Both the position numbers and the translations under genes were made by a program. 7,480 nucleotides of DNA, from assembly GCA_021788515.1 (NCBI GenBank), contig JAJYKN010000055.1, forward strand, positions 1 to 7,480, given 5' to 3'. The number at the start of each line of letters is the position of its first letter. The stretch's first letter is position 1. The notes beneath the pieces are model-generated. The model had not been told where the DNA came from, did not search any database, and saw only the letters and a program-made list of their open reading frames with translations. This document shows positions 1 to 6,195 of this stretch, piece after piece. This DNA is from Nitrospirota bacterium (GTDB lineage Bacteria; Nitrospirota; UBA9217).

Positions 1-324
1 GTGCATATTCTGCCGCTTGCCCATGCTGCCGATTTTCTCGACAGCAGCCCCGAGGATCTCGCTGATCTGGGCCGGATTCTCAGGAGGACCATGGAACGGC
101 TCAATGCGGTGCTCGGCGGCGTCCAGTACAACTACTTCTTCCATTCACTGCCCCACGGAGAGGAACAGGGGGAAAGCGCGCGGGCATTTCACTGGCATCT
201 GGAAATTTGCCCCCGCACGAGCATTCCCACGGGGTTTGAACTTGGCTCCGGTCTCTTTGTGAATACGATCTGCCCGGAGGACGCTGCCGAGAGACTGCGG
301 AGCGTGGTTCTGCCGATTGTCTGA
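1..324 (+). CDS. galT: Galactose-1-phosphate uridylyltransferase, C-terminal fragment (5' truncated by window edge)
   Basis: About 107 C-terminal residues are visible. The frame is open from base 1, so the GTG there is probably an internal valine codon and the true start lies outside the window. The stretch FHWHLEICPR (about residues 63-72), followed by a glycine-rich GFELGSG segment and a late 'NTICPEDAAERLR' end, resembles the C-terminal half of bacterial GalT proteins of the HIT superfamily. There a conserved HxH-E segment contributes to the metal and nucleotide region. GalT exchanges UMP between UDP-glucose and galactose-1-phosphate in the cytoplasmic Leloir pathway; in some environmental bacteria relatives act on other sugar-1-phosphates. 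The catalytic HPH motif would lie upstream and cannot be checked. The frame closes with TGA at 322-324. I see no clear hairpin terminator before hrpB. A different HIT-superfamily nucleotidyltransferase is possible. Confidence 0.75.
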   Translation: MHILPLAHAADFLDSSPEDLADLGRILRRTMERLNAVLGGVQYNYFFHSLPHGEEQGESARAFHWHLEICPRTSIPTGFELGSGLFVNTICPEDAAERLRSVVLPIV

Positions 325-583
325 TCAGAATTCATTTTGTTCGGAAGACGATTGTCATTGAAAAAGCACTTAGACACGGAAGAAGCGGATTACCGCATGG
401 TAAAGGCGGATCCATTCGAAAGCAGGGCAAGCACCTGTTGGGCGAACTACTATATTTGAAGAAAAATCCAACCTTATCCGACTCGTATCAGATTTGATCC
501 GTTTCTAATGCCATTTTAAGGATTATTTCTTCTGATCCCCCAAACGTGTGGCAAAATCCGCTTACCTGGGGTATGCTGCTCCC

Positions 584-3109
584 GTGAATCCACTTCCCAT
601 CGATGCCATTCTGCCAGAATTGAGCGAGGCGGTAAAAACGAGCCCGTCGGTCATTCTCCATGCGCCGCCCGGGGCAGGCAAGACTACCCGTGTTCCGCTC
701 GCCTTGCTCGAAATGATCCCGCCGGAGCAGGGGCGCATCGTCATGCTCGAACCACGGAGGATCGCCGCTGTATCGGCTGCGCGATGGATGGCGAAATCCC
801 TTGGCGAGGAAGCGGGAGACACTGTCGGCTATGCCATTCGTTTCGATGCAAGGAGGTCCGAACGGACCCGCATTGAGGTCGTCACCGAGGGTATTCTCAC
901 CCGCCGCATCCAGTCGGACCCCGGCCTCGAAGGCACGGCCATGGTCATCTTCGACGAGTTTCATGAACGAAGCATTCACGCAGATCTTGCCTTGGCGCTC
1001 TGTCTCGATGTACGCAAAGGACTGCGGAACGATCTGAAAATCCTGATCATGTCCGCGACCCTCGACTGCGGCCCCATCGCGACGCTGCTTGACAAGGCGC
1101 CGGTGATTACTTCGGCCGGCAGGTCTTTTCCCGTGGAGGAACAATATCTCGGTGATAAATCCGGACCGCTTCCCGCCCGGGTCGTCGGCGCGATCCGGGC
1201 CGCCTTGCAGGAGACCGAGGGAGACATCCTCGTCTTCCTTCCCGGGTCAGGGGAGATCCGGGCCTGCGCAAAAGAGTTGCAGGAGCGGCTGAACGTAAAC
1301 AACGAAGGCATTTCTTTGCACGCGCTCTACGGCGACCTCCCGTTCGAGGAGCAGGAACGCGCCATCCTGCCTTCCCGGGACAGGCGGAAGATCGTGCTTG
1401 CCACGAACATCGCGGAGACGAGCCTCACGATCGAAGGCGTTCATGTCGTCATCGACAGCGGTCTGACGCGCATGCTTCGCTACGATCCGTCGACGGGTAT
1501 GAACCGGCTGGTGACCGTGCCGGTTTCCCGGGCCTCGGCTGAGCAGCGCAAAGGAAGGGCCGGCCGTCTGGGCCCCGGCGTATGCTACCGTCTCTACAAC
1601 AGCCACGATCTTCAGAGCCTGCTTCCTTTTACCCAGCCCGAGATCCTGGTCTCCGACCTTTCCCAACTCGTGCTCGAACTCGCTGTCTGGGGAGTCAAGG
1701 ACGCGCAGGAACTCTCCTGGCTCGACAGGCCTCCAGCCGCGGCCTGGGAATCGGGCGTAAAGCTCCTGCAGGATCTGGGCGCTCTCGATGGGTCCGGCTC
1801 GGTCACTGTTGTGGGCAGGGAAATGGCCCGCTTTCCGCTCCATCCCCGGCTTGCACGTCTTTTGGTGCGGTCGCAGGAACTGGGTTCAGTACGTCTCGGC
1901 GCGGACCTCGCCGCAATCCTTACGGAGCGGGACCTGTTCCGGCGCAGCGGCGCGGAACGCATGATCGATGATCCCGATATTTCAGAACGGGTTGGAGCGC
2001 TTCGTCGCTGGCGCAACGGAAGCGAAGCAGGAGTGCGGGCGGACCCCTCCGCGCTTCGGGCCGTGGAAAGGACAGCGAAGCAGCTCCTGCGGCTGGTGTC
2101 CGTAACAGCCGCGGATGCTCGCCAGGACGTTGACCACGAAGCGCTCTCCCGGCTCCTGCTCTCGGCGTTTCCGGACAGGATCTGCAAACGGCGCGAAGAA
2201 GGAGGGGCGCGTTTTGTCCACGTCCAGGGGCGGGGAGTGCGCCTCTCTCCGGACAGCCACTTAGGCAGCAGTCCCTACATCATCGCTGTTGCCGTTGATG
2301 CGGGCGAGAAGTCCGAAGGATTTGTCCACATCGCCGCGCCAGTCACCGAAGAACTTATCCGGAGCGAGCTCGCAGACCGCATTGAGACGGTCAGACTTGT
2401 GGAATGGGACAGGAAGGAAAACAGGATAACGGCTGCCAGGGAAATGCGGTACGGGACCTTACTCCTTTCGAGAAAACCTTTTACCCCGACAACGGAAGAG
2501 GCGGCGCCGATTCTCTGCGAAGCCGTGCGCACGGCTCCCGGCCTCCTTACCTTCAGTAACGAGGCGCGCCAGTTCCAGGCAAGAGCGGCTTTGATGAAGA
2601 GATCATTTCCCGAAGAGACGTGGCTGGATCTTTCTGATGAAAGGCTGTTTCAGAGGCCCGAAGAATGGGTGCTGCCCTGGCTCGAGGGAATTCGCAGCGC
2701 CCAGGGGTTGAGCGGACTCAATGTTCTTTTGATGCTCAGGGCGCTTCTCTCGCCGGACCAGCAGCGGCTTTTGGAAAAACGCGCGCCGCTTACCCTCATC
2801 GTGCCGAGCGGTTCGCGGGTGCGGCTCGATTACGCATCGGGCGACGTGCCAATCCTTGCCGTCAAAGTGCAGGAAATGTTCGGCCTGGCAGACACGCCAA
2901 TCGTGGCTGAGGGCCGGGTAAAGATCCTCTTGCACCTGCTCTCGCCGGCCCACAGGCCGGTCCAGATCACCCAGGACTTGAAAGGGTTCTGGAACAACTC
3001 CTACCAGCAGGTTAAAAAAGATTTAAAAGGCCGTTACCCCAAACATCCCTGGCCCGACGACCCCTGGAATGCCGCGCCCACCCGCCGCGCGAAACCCCGG
3101 GGGAAGTGA
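584..3109 (+). CDS. hrpB: ATP-dependent RNA helicase HrpB (DEAH/DExH family)
   Basis: This is a full-length superfamily 2 helicase of 841 residues, close to the 810-840 usual for HrpB. Counting from the GTG at 584, motif I (Walker A, APPGAGKTT) is at about 27-35, the HrpB-type motif II DEFH at 124-127, SATL (motif III) at 157-160, NIAETSLTI (motif V) from about 275 and QRKGRAGR (motif VI) at 321-328. The tail, with QITQDLKGFW, YPKHPWPDDP and a basic APTRRAKPRGK end, is the characteristic HrpB C-terminal domain. The frame stays open to a GTG at 548 (853 residues). I prefer 584 because the protein then begins VNPLPIDAILPEL, like known HrpB N-termini, and no Shine-Dalgarno precedes 548; the GGGG at 568-571 is only a weak site for 584. 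HrpB is a presumed cytoplasmic RNA helicase whose physiological substrate is poorly defined. It appears monocistronic. All helicase motifs are intact. Confidence 0.96.
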   Translation: MNPLPIDAILPELSEAVKTSPSVILHAPPGAGKTTRVPLALLEMIPPEQGRIVMLEPRRIAAVSAARWMAKSLGEEAGDTVGYAIRFDARRSERTRIEVVTEGILTRRIQSDPGLEGTAMVIFDEFHERSIHADLALALCLDVRKGLRNDLKILIMSATLDCGPIATLLDKAPVITSAGRSFPVEEQYLGDKSGPLPARVVGAIRAALQETEGDILVFLPGSGEIRACAKELQERLNVNNEGISLHALYGDLPFEEQERAILPSRDRRKIVLATNIAETSLTIEGVHVVIDSGLTRMLRYDPSTGMNRLVTVPVSRASAEQRKGRAGRLGPGVCYRLYNSHDLQSLLPFTQPEILVSDLSQLVLELAVWGVKDAQELSWLDRPPAAAWESGVKLLQDLGALDGSGSVTVVGREMARFPLHPRLARLLVRSQELGSVRLGADLAAILTERDLFRRSGAERMIDDPDISERVGALRRWRNGSEAGVRADPSALRAVERTAKQLLRLVSVTAADARQDVDHEALSRLLLSAFPDRICKRREEGGARFVHVQGRGVRLSPDSHLGSSPYIIAVAVDAGEKSEGFVHIAAPVTEELIRSELADRIETVRLVEWDRKENRITAAREMRYGTLLLSRKPFTPTTEEAAPILCEAVRTAPGLLTFSNEARQFQARAALMKRSFPEETWLDLSDERLFQRPEEWVLPWLEGIRSAQGLSGLNVLLMLRALLSPDQQRLLEKRAPLTLIVPSGSRVRLDYASGDVPILAVKVQEMFGLADTPIVAEGRVKILLHLLSPAHRPVQITQDLKGFWNNSYQQVKKDLKGRYPKHPWPDDPWNAAPTRRAKPRGK

Positions 3110-3234
3110 AACAGGCGCCGCAGACATAATGACCCACGAGTGCGACCCGGGATCGACCCGAGCGGTTCATCCCGATGGGTATCCCAGTAAGACAATCACG
3201 TTATAGCTTTTCCCTGTCCCCGGACGAACCGTGC

Positions 3235-3567
3235 TCATTGTAAGACAGAGGCGTTACTGGCCAGATTCACGGTCTCACTCAACGTTCTCCGGCCCGTGTT
3301 CACGTATTCCATGGCTGCCTCGTGCCGGTCGGCAAGCTGCCACGCACGTTTATACAGGTGGTTGGGCTGTTTGACGATGATTCGGAACTTGCCTTTTTCA
3401 TAGTTAATAGGCATGAATACTCCCGCCTCCCGCGCCAGAAGGTCCGCCTGAATGATCGCCCATTCACTTCCTGTTGAGAAGCCGACGGTCTGTCCAACCG
3501 GGAAGCCGGCTGCAAAGCCCAGAAGCAACAAAACGATTACGATCGCTATTCGAATTATGATCTTCAT
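3235..3567 (-). CDS. Small membrane-anchored protein with glycine zipper, function unknown
   Basis: The protein has 110 residues and starts at an ATG (3567-3565) preceded by a strong Shine-Dalgarno, AAGGAGGG, 3 nt upstream, so the start is well supported. Residues 3-20 are strongly hydrophobic (IIIRIAIVIVLLLLGFAAG), giving one transmembrane helix or an uncleaved signal anchor; there is no lipobox cysteine. Glycines at 17, 21, 25, 29 and 33 are spaced exactly four apart (GxxxG five-glycine zipper), which suggests helix-helix packing in or near the membrane. The remaining ~75 residues are soluble and mixed, with aromatic and basic segments (KQPNHLYKRAWQLADRHEAA) and no recognised catalytic motif. 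They probably lie in the periplasm, with the short MKIIIR end inside. I do not recognise a named family. A sigma-54-like promoter lies about 113 nt upstream. The gene is convergent with hrpB and separated from it by about 125 bp. Confidence 0.85.
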   Translation of the reverse strand: MKIIIRIAIVIVLLLLGFAAGFPVGQTVGFSTGSEWAIIQADLLAREAGVFMPINYEKGKFRIIVKQPNHLYKRAWQLADRHEAAMEYVNTGRRTLSETVNLASNASVLQ

Positions 3568-4012
3568 GGTCCCTCCTTTTCTCCAGCCCTCGTTGGTACG
3601 AAAGTTTTACATGGGGACTTTTTGCCTAAGCTGAAGAACTCAACATGCTTCAAAACTTCTCTTTCCTTGCCTTATATATAGCAATCAGATTGCCAAAATT
3701 AAAGTGAATAAAAATAATAAGTTAAATGCTCTTCTTTGAGATTAAGCAAAGATGAACTCATTCTGACTAGGCTATTTTGGTTTAATGGGTCAATTCACAG
3801 CTCTTGTTGTTGGCAGGAAACAGGCAGAGAAATAACTGCAGCGAAGCGATTAACTCTGCGTTTTCTGCGAGCTTTTGAATGGCATTTTATTGTTCTTGCT
3901 CGGACGGGTCAGGTCACAGGAATGACGGGCTAAGTCTGCAAAAATGTATGTTGTGCGATCAGTCGAGCTGCCCCAATTCTTCGAGCCGGTTGCGTGGAGA
4001 GAACATATAGCG
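3568..4012. other. AT-rich intergenic region between two minus-strand genes
   Basis: No convincing gene is seen. The stretch holds the sigma-54-like site at 3680-3696 (-) and a weaker sigma-54-like match on the plus strand at 3810-3826 (TTGGCAGGAAACAGGCA, correct GG-to-GC spacing but AG instead of TT before the GC). It also holds a 24-codon plus-strand ORF (3944-4018) with no ribosome binding site. A 65-codon TTG-start ORF at 3736-3933 has no ribosome binding site and an unconvincing composition. The region probably carries activator-binding DNA for the downstream minus-strand gene, and may contain a small RNA or a gene remnant. Confidence 0.5.
3680..3696 (-). promoter_or_regulatory. Sigma-54 (RpoN) -24/-12 promoter candidate for the glycine-zipper gene
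   Basis: Read on the minus strand from 3696, the sequence is TTGGCAATCTGATTGCT. This matches the sigma-54 consensus YTGGCAC-N5-TTGCW at the -24 GG and the -12 GC with the exact 12-bp separation, and keeps the whole TTGGCA and TTGCT blocks; the bases between the blocks (CGR) are not matched. The expected transcription start is near 3669, leaving a leader of about 100 nt before the ATG at 3567. Sigma-54 promoters need an AAA+ activator bound upstream, here at about 3700-3850; I did not recognise an activator site. A sigma-70 reading is poorer: TATATA at 3674-3679 has no good -35 partner. Confidence 0.6.
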
Positions 4013-4045
4013 GAATAAAAAAGGTGCGGCGCAATGCCGCACCTT
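4013..4045 (-). terminator. Rho-independent terminator of the MshEN-like gene
   Basis: AAGGTGCGGC (4021-4030) and GCCGCACCTT (4036-4045) form a perfect 10-bp GC-rich stem with a 5-nt loop. On the minus strand the stem is followed by TTTTATT (complement of 4014-4020). It lies 30 bp after the stop codon of the 75-residue minus-strand gene. On the plus strand the hairpin has no T-tract, so it is directional. Confidence 0.9.
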
Positions 4046-4075
4046 CCAAGGAGGAAGAGAAGCTTCGATTCTTTG

Positions 4076-4303
4076 TTACAGGGAGAGGGAGCGGTTCTGC
4101 AGCTCTAATACCCTGTCGAAATCCTCATACTCCAGGGCGCCCATACGTACCAGTATTTCTCCCAGCGGCTGCCTGCTGTACTTCTGGTGTTCAAGGGCAA
4201 AATCAAGATCCTGAGGCAGAATCATCTCGTCCACGACCAGCAGGGATCCGATAGGCACTTTTTCCTTGCTGCTGTTCACAAGCGTCGTTGCCAGGCTTTC
4301 CAT
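4076..4303 (-). CDS. Stand-alone MshEN/GspE N-terminal-like domain protein (75 aa)
   Basis: The protein is short and soluble, with no membrane segment. After a 16-residue lead it has two 24-residue units. Unit 1 is at 17-40 (P-I-G at the start, L33, L37, Q40), then a 5-residue spacer KYSRQ, then unit 2 at 46-69 (P-L-G at the start, G55, L66, Q69). That 24-5-24 layout, with LG near the start and L-x-x-Q at the end, is the pattern described for MshEN (type II secretion and type IV pilus ATPase N-terminal) domains, some of which bind cyclic di-GMP. In the family the units usually begin with arginine (RLG); here both begin with proline, so nucleotide binding is uncertain. There is no ATPase domain, so this could be a small adaptor or sensor. 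The start ATG has an AAAGGGG site about 9 nt upstream. The gene has its own promoter and terminator and is thus a complete transcription unit. Confidence 0.88.
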   Translation of the reverse strand: MESLATTLVNSSKEKVPIGSLLVVDEMILPQDLDFALEHQKYSRQPLGEILVRMGALEYEDFDRVLELQNRSLSL

Positions 4304-4361
4304 AGAAGTAGCCCCTTTCTGTTCATGGAGGTAAATGCACAGTTTTTATTGTTATGACAAT

Positions 4362-4390
4362 ATTTTAATGCTACAAGGCCCATTTGTCAA
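4362..4390 (-). promoter_or_regulatory. Sigma-70 promoter of the MshEN-like gene
   Basis: On the minus strand, a perfect TTGACA (4390-4385) is followed after exactly 17 bp by TAAAAT (4367-4362; 5 of 6 to TATAAT). Transcription would begin near 4355, giving a leader of about 50 nt before the ATG at 4303. This is the strongest sigma-70-type promoter in the window. Confidence 0.8.
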
Positions 4391-4482
4391 GTAAAAATTG
4401 TAAATACAATAAAAAAAGTTTATATCCGGCGTCGAAATGTATTAACATATTGAAAAATTGATATAAACCTGGGAAGTGCATT

Positions 4483-4655
4483 TTGGACGCAGAATTCGTC
4501 GTGTGCTTAGTCAAACGATAAGATCGGATAAATGCGGATAAAAAAAGATAGAAAAAATATTTTGATGCTGAAAACAGTCTCACCGTTATGGCGAAGTTTC
4601 TTTCCGCCTGGATGTTTTGTTTTATCAGCGAATATCTGCGCTCATCTGCGTCCAA
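4483..4655. repeat. Inverted-repeat element with 10-bp periodic ATCNGC units
   Basis: Perfect 11-bp inverted termini, TTGGACGCAGA (4483-4493) and TCTGCGTCCAA (4645-4655), enclose about 150 bp. Just inside the right end lie three 10-bp units beginning ATCAGCG, ATCTGCG and ATCTGCG (4624, 4634, 4644). Inside the left part, on the opposite strand, are units ATCCGCATTT and ATCCGATCTT (4539-4530 and 4529-4520), followed by a degenerate third. The middle is AT-rich. Similar 'ATCTGCGTCC' phased strings are, from memory, common intergenic repeats in environmental genomes. No transposase is present and I found no target-site duplication. Confidence 0.55.
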
Positions 4656-4913
4656 CTGCCGTTTTTAGACATAATAGACTTCGTTGCCAGGGAATATAAG
4701 CTGCGGAACCGAGAATAGTGGATGTATGGCTTACTGCCAATATTGCAGTTGTTAGGCGCGAGGCGTCATCGTTCCCGGCTGATGACATCGGACCGGTCGT
4801 CGTCTTTAGAGCGTGTATTTATGAAACCCCTCTTTTTTGTCATGCCGGCTCCTGAGTGCCGTCCGCTTGTTTGCGCCGTGCCTTTTCCCCGTGCATGCAT
4901 TCGTAAAATTGCC

Positions 4914-4942
4914 TTGACTTTATCGGCCTTTTATCGAATAAT
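4914..4942 (+). promoter_or_regulatory. Sigma-70 promoter of the YhcH/TabA-family gene
   Basis: TTGACT (4914-4919) and AATAAT (4937-4942) are separated by 17 bp, each one base off consensus. The predicted start is near 4950, giving a leader of about 77 nt before the ATG at 5027. Confidence 0.65.
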
Positions 4943-5026
4943 CGCCAAGCTTAATCGCGATATCGGCATCCTCGCAAAATCCGAAATAGTATTCTCATTG
5001 CAGTGCTTCCCTGACGGAACTCAATC

Positions 5027-5485
5027 ATGATTATTACCGACTTACAACACGTTGATCAACAGGTTCCCATGACGCCTGCTCTCAGGAAAGCGATCGGTTT
5101 CCTGCGGCTGCGCGGCGTCAACGACCTTCCCGACGGCACGGTGGAGATCGATGGGACGAACGTGTTTGCCATTGTGCAGCGATATGATACGGTGAAGACC
5201 GATGTTCCGAAGTTCGAATATCATCAACAGTATATTGACGTCCAGTTCATCGCGTCGGGCGAGGAGGTCATCGGCTGGGCGCCCCGGGAGCGCATGCTGC
5301 TCACCGAGGCCTACGACGCAGGCAAGGACATCGCCTTCGGAACCGTGGAAAAAGGGAAATGGACTGCCGCGTATCTTCAGGCAGGGCAGTTGGCCGTGCT
5401 TTTTCCCGAGGATGGCCATGCCCCAAAAAATGCGGCCGGCGCTGAATCGTCCGTCATGAAGATCGTGGTCAAGGTTGCCAGGTGA
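5027..5485 (+). CDS. YhcH/YjgK/YiaL (TabA) family protein, DUF386
   Basis: The protein has 152 residues, the normal length of the family. Family signatures visible are KFEYHQQYIDVQF (62-74, with E64, H66, Y69 and D71), GEEVIGW (78-84), YD (96-97), FPEDGHAPKNA (126-136, with H131) and the end MKIVVKVAR. The family folds as a cupin-like beta barrel with a putative metal site built from such His/Glu residues. Members include E. coli TabA, linked to toxin-antitoxin and biofilm regulation, and YhcH of sialic acid catabolism. No enzymatic reaction is securely established for the family as a whole, and there is no nan operon or toxin gene next to it here, so no pathway can be assigned. The protein is cytoplasmic, with no signal peptide. 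The ribosome binding site is weak (GACGGA, 8 nt upstream), but the N-terminus MIITDLQHVD fits the family start. Confidence 0.93.
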   Translation: MIITDLQHVDQQVPMTPALRKAIGFLRLRGVNDLPDGTVEIDGTNVFAIVQRYDTVKTDVPKFEYHQQYIDVQFIASGEEVIGWAPRERMLLTEAYDAGKDIAFGTVEKGKWTAAYLQAGQLAVLFPEDGHAPKNAAGAESSVMKIVVKVAR

Positions 5486-5499
5486 ACAAGCGAGGCCGG

Positions 5500-5545
5500 G
5501 TACGAAATTCAGAAGGCAGTATGCCGTATGCCATGTACGAAATCC
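5500..5545 (+). repeat. Short direct repeats between yhcH-type and TPR genes
   Basis: GTACGAAATTC (5500-5510) recurs as GTACGAAATCC (5535-5545), 10 of 11 identical. Between them are two exact tandem copies of GTATGCC (5519-5532). The stretch carries no gene and looks like a fragment of a small dispersed intergenic repeat. Confidence 0.45.
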
Positions 5546-5580
5546 AATCTCCATCAGCGCGGTTATGATAAAATGTATCT

Positions 5581-6150
5581 ATGAAGGACACCCCTGAAAA
5601 AAATAATCCTGCGAACGGAAGCAAGCGGGAGACAGCCGATCAAGCAGGGGTAACAAAGCCCGCGGATTATTTGCGGGCAGCCAGAACCCACCTCCGAAAC
5701 AACGAGCAGAAGAAGGCATTCGTCCTCCTGCAGCAGGCCGCCGTGCAGTTCCCTGACGAGCCGGTCATCCTCTCTTATTTCGGCTGTCTGCAGGCACTGG
5801 TGGATAAAAAATACCGGAGCGGGATAGAAACCTGCAAGAGGGCGTTTACGCTGCTCAAGGGCAAAGAGATCGACGACGTTGAGAAGTTCTATCCGCTTTT
5901 CTATCTGAATCTCGGCAGGGCGTATCTCGCAGCGAAAAAAAAGCAGGACGCGATCGATGCCTTTACCAGCGGGCTCAAGTACGACCGGAGCTACAGCGAA
6001 CTCCTGAAGGAATTACGCGGGTTGGGGGTGAGGAAACAACCTCCGATCCCGCTCCTCGGCCGGTCGAACCCGATCAATAAGTATATTGGTCTGTTGCTGC
6101 ACAAGGACAGCAAGAATCCGCGAAAAGGCGGAACGAAGAGGACGACCTAG
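5581..6150 (+). CDS. Tetratricopeptide (TPR) repeat protein
   Basis: The protein has 189 residues and is soluble, with no signal peptide. A charged, low-complexity lead (1-27) is followed by helical-pair repeats at about 29-60 (ADYLRAARTHLRNNEQKKAF, ending FPDEP), a degenerate one at about 61-92 and a canonical TPR at about 106-137 (YLNLGRAYLAAKKKQDAIDA, ending YDRSY). The C-terminal part has a conserved-looking IPLLGRSNPINKYIG segment (156-170) and a very basic tail (KNPRKGGTKRTT). TPRs mediate protein-protein contacts; the partner is unknown. It lies 95 bp after the yhcH-type gene on the same strand and could be read through from it. The start is the only suitable in-frame ATG, yet no Shine-Dalgarno precedes it; a -10-like TATGAT (5564-5569) lies just upstream, so translation may be leaderless. 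Confidence 0.88.
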   Translation: MKDTPEKNNPANGSKRETADQAGVTKPADYLRAARTHLRNNEQKKAFVLLQQAAVQFPDEPVILSYFGCLQALVDKKYRSGIETCKRAFTLLKGKEIDDVEKFYPLFYLNLGRAYLAAKKKQDAIDAFTSGLKYDRSYSELLKELRGLGVRKQPPIPLLGRSNPINKYIGLLLHKDSKNPRKGGTKRTT

Positions 6151-6195
6151 CGACTCAGAGAACTCAAATTTCGTCAATCGAAAAGTTTTGACAAT

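Larger units (their letters stand above)
4304..5026. other. Long intergenic region between divergent genes
   Basis: This 723-bp spacer holds the promoter of the leftward MshEN-like gene, an inverted-repeat element at 4483-4655 and the promoter of the rightward yhcH-type gene. It also holds a small perfect inverted repeat, GTCATC (4765-4770) with GATGAC (4781-4786), of unknown role. Two ORFs cross it: 4655-4371 on the minus strand, which starts inside the repeat and ends after running through the TTGACA element, and 4722-5030 on the plus strand, which runs through the yhcH promoter. Neither looks coding: composition is poor, ribosome binding sites are lacking and no family is recognisable. Confidence 0.6.

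Noticed and set aside
325..583. Promoter or regulatory elements ahead of hrpB
   Set aside because: TTGTCA (353-358) and TATATT (451-456) occur but not at promoter spacing; a 5-bp hairpin TTACC/GGTAA is too small to interpret.
488..1144. 218-codon minus-strand ORF over the start of hrpB
   Set aside because: It is fully antisense to well-conserved hrpB helicase motifs and is rich in Arg/Gly/Pro typical of shadow frames in GC-rich genes.
1247..2260. Long minus-strand ORFs opposite the middle of hrpB
   Set aside because: Antisense shadows of a clear helicase, with no recognisable domain and no ribosome binding site.
3140..3184. Repeated GACCC and GGGAT/ATCCC strings after hrpB as a terminator
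   Set aside because: Pairing is short with mismatched spacing and no T-tract follows on either strand.
4371..4655. 94-codon minus-strand ORF with hydrophobic stretches
   Set aside because: Its start codon lies in the inverted repeat element and its end runs through the TTGACA of the MshEN-gene promoter; the aromatic/lysine-rich content reflects AT-rich DNA.
4722..5030. 102-codon plus-strand ORF before the yhcH-type gene, overlapping it by ATGA
   Set aside because: The ATGA overlap hints at translational coupling, but the sigma-70 promoter at 4914-4942 lies inside it, it has no ribosome binding site, and its composition is not protein-like.
5042..5554. 170-codon minus-strand ORF opposite the yhcH-type gene
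   Set aside because: Antisense to conserved DUF386 motifs; a shadow frame.
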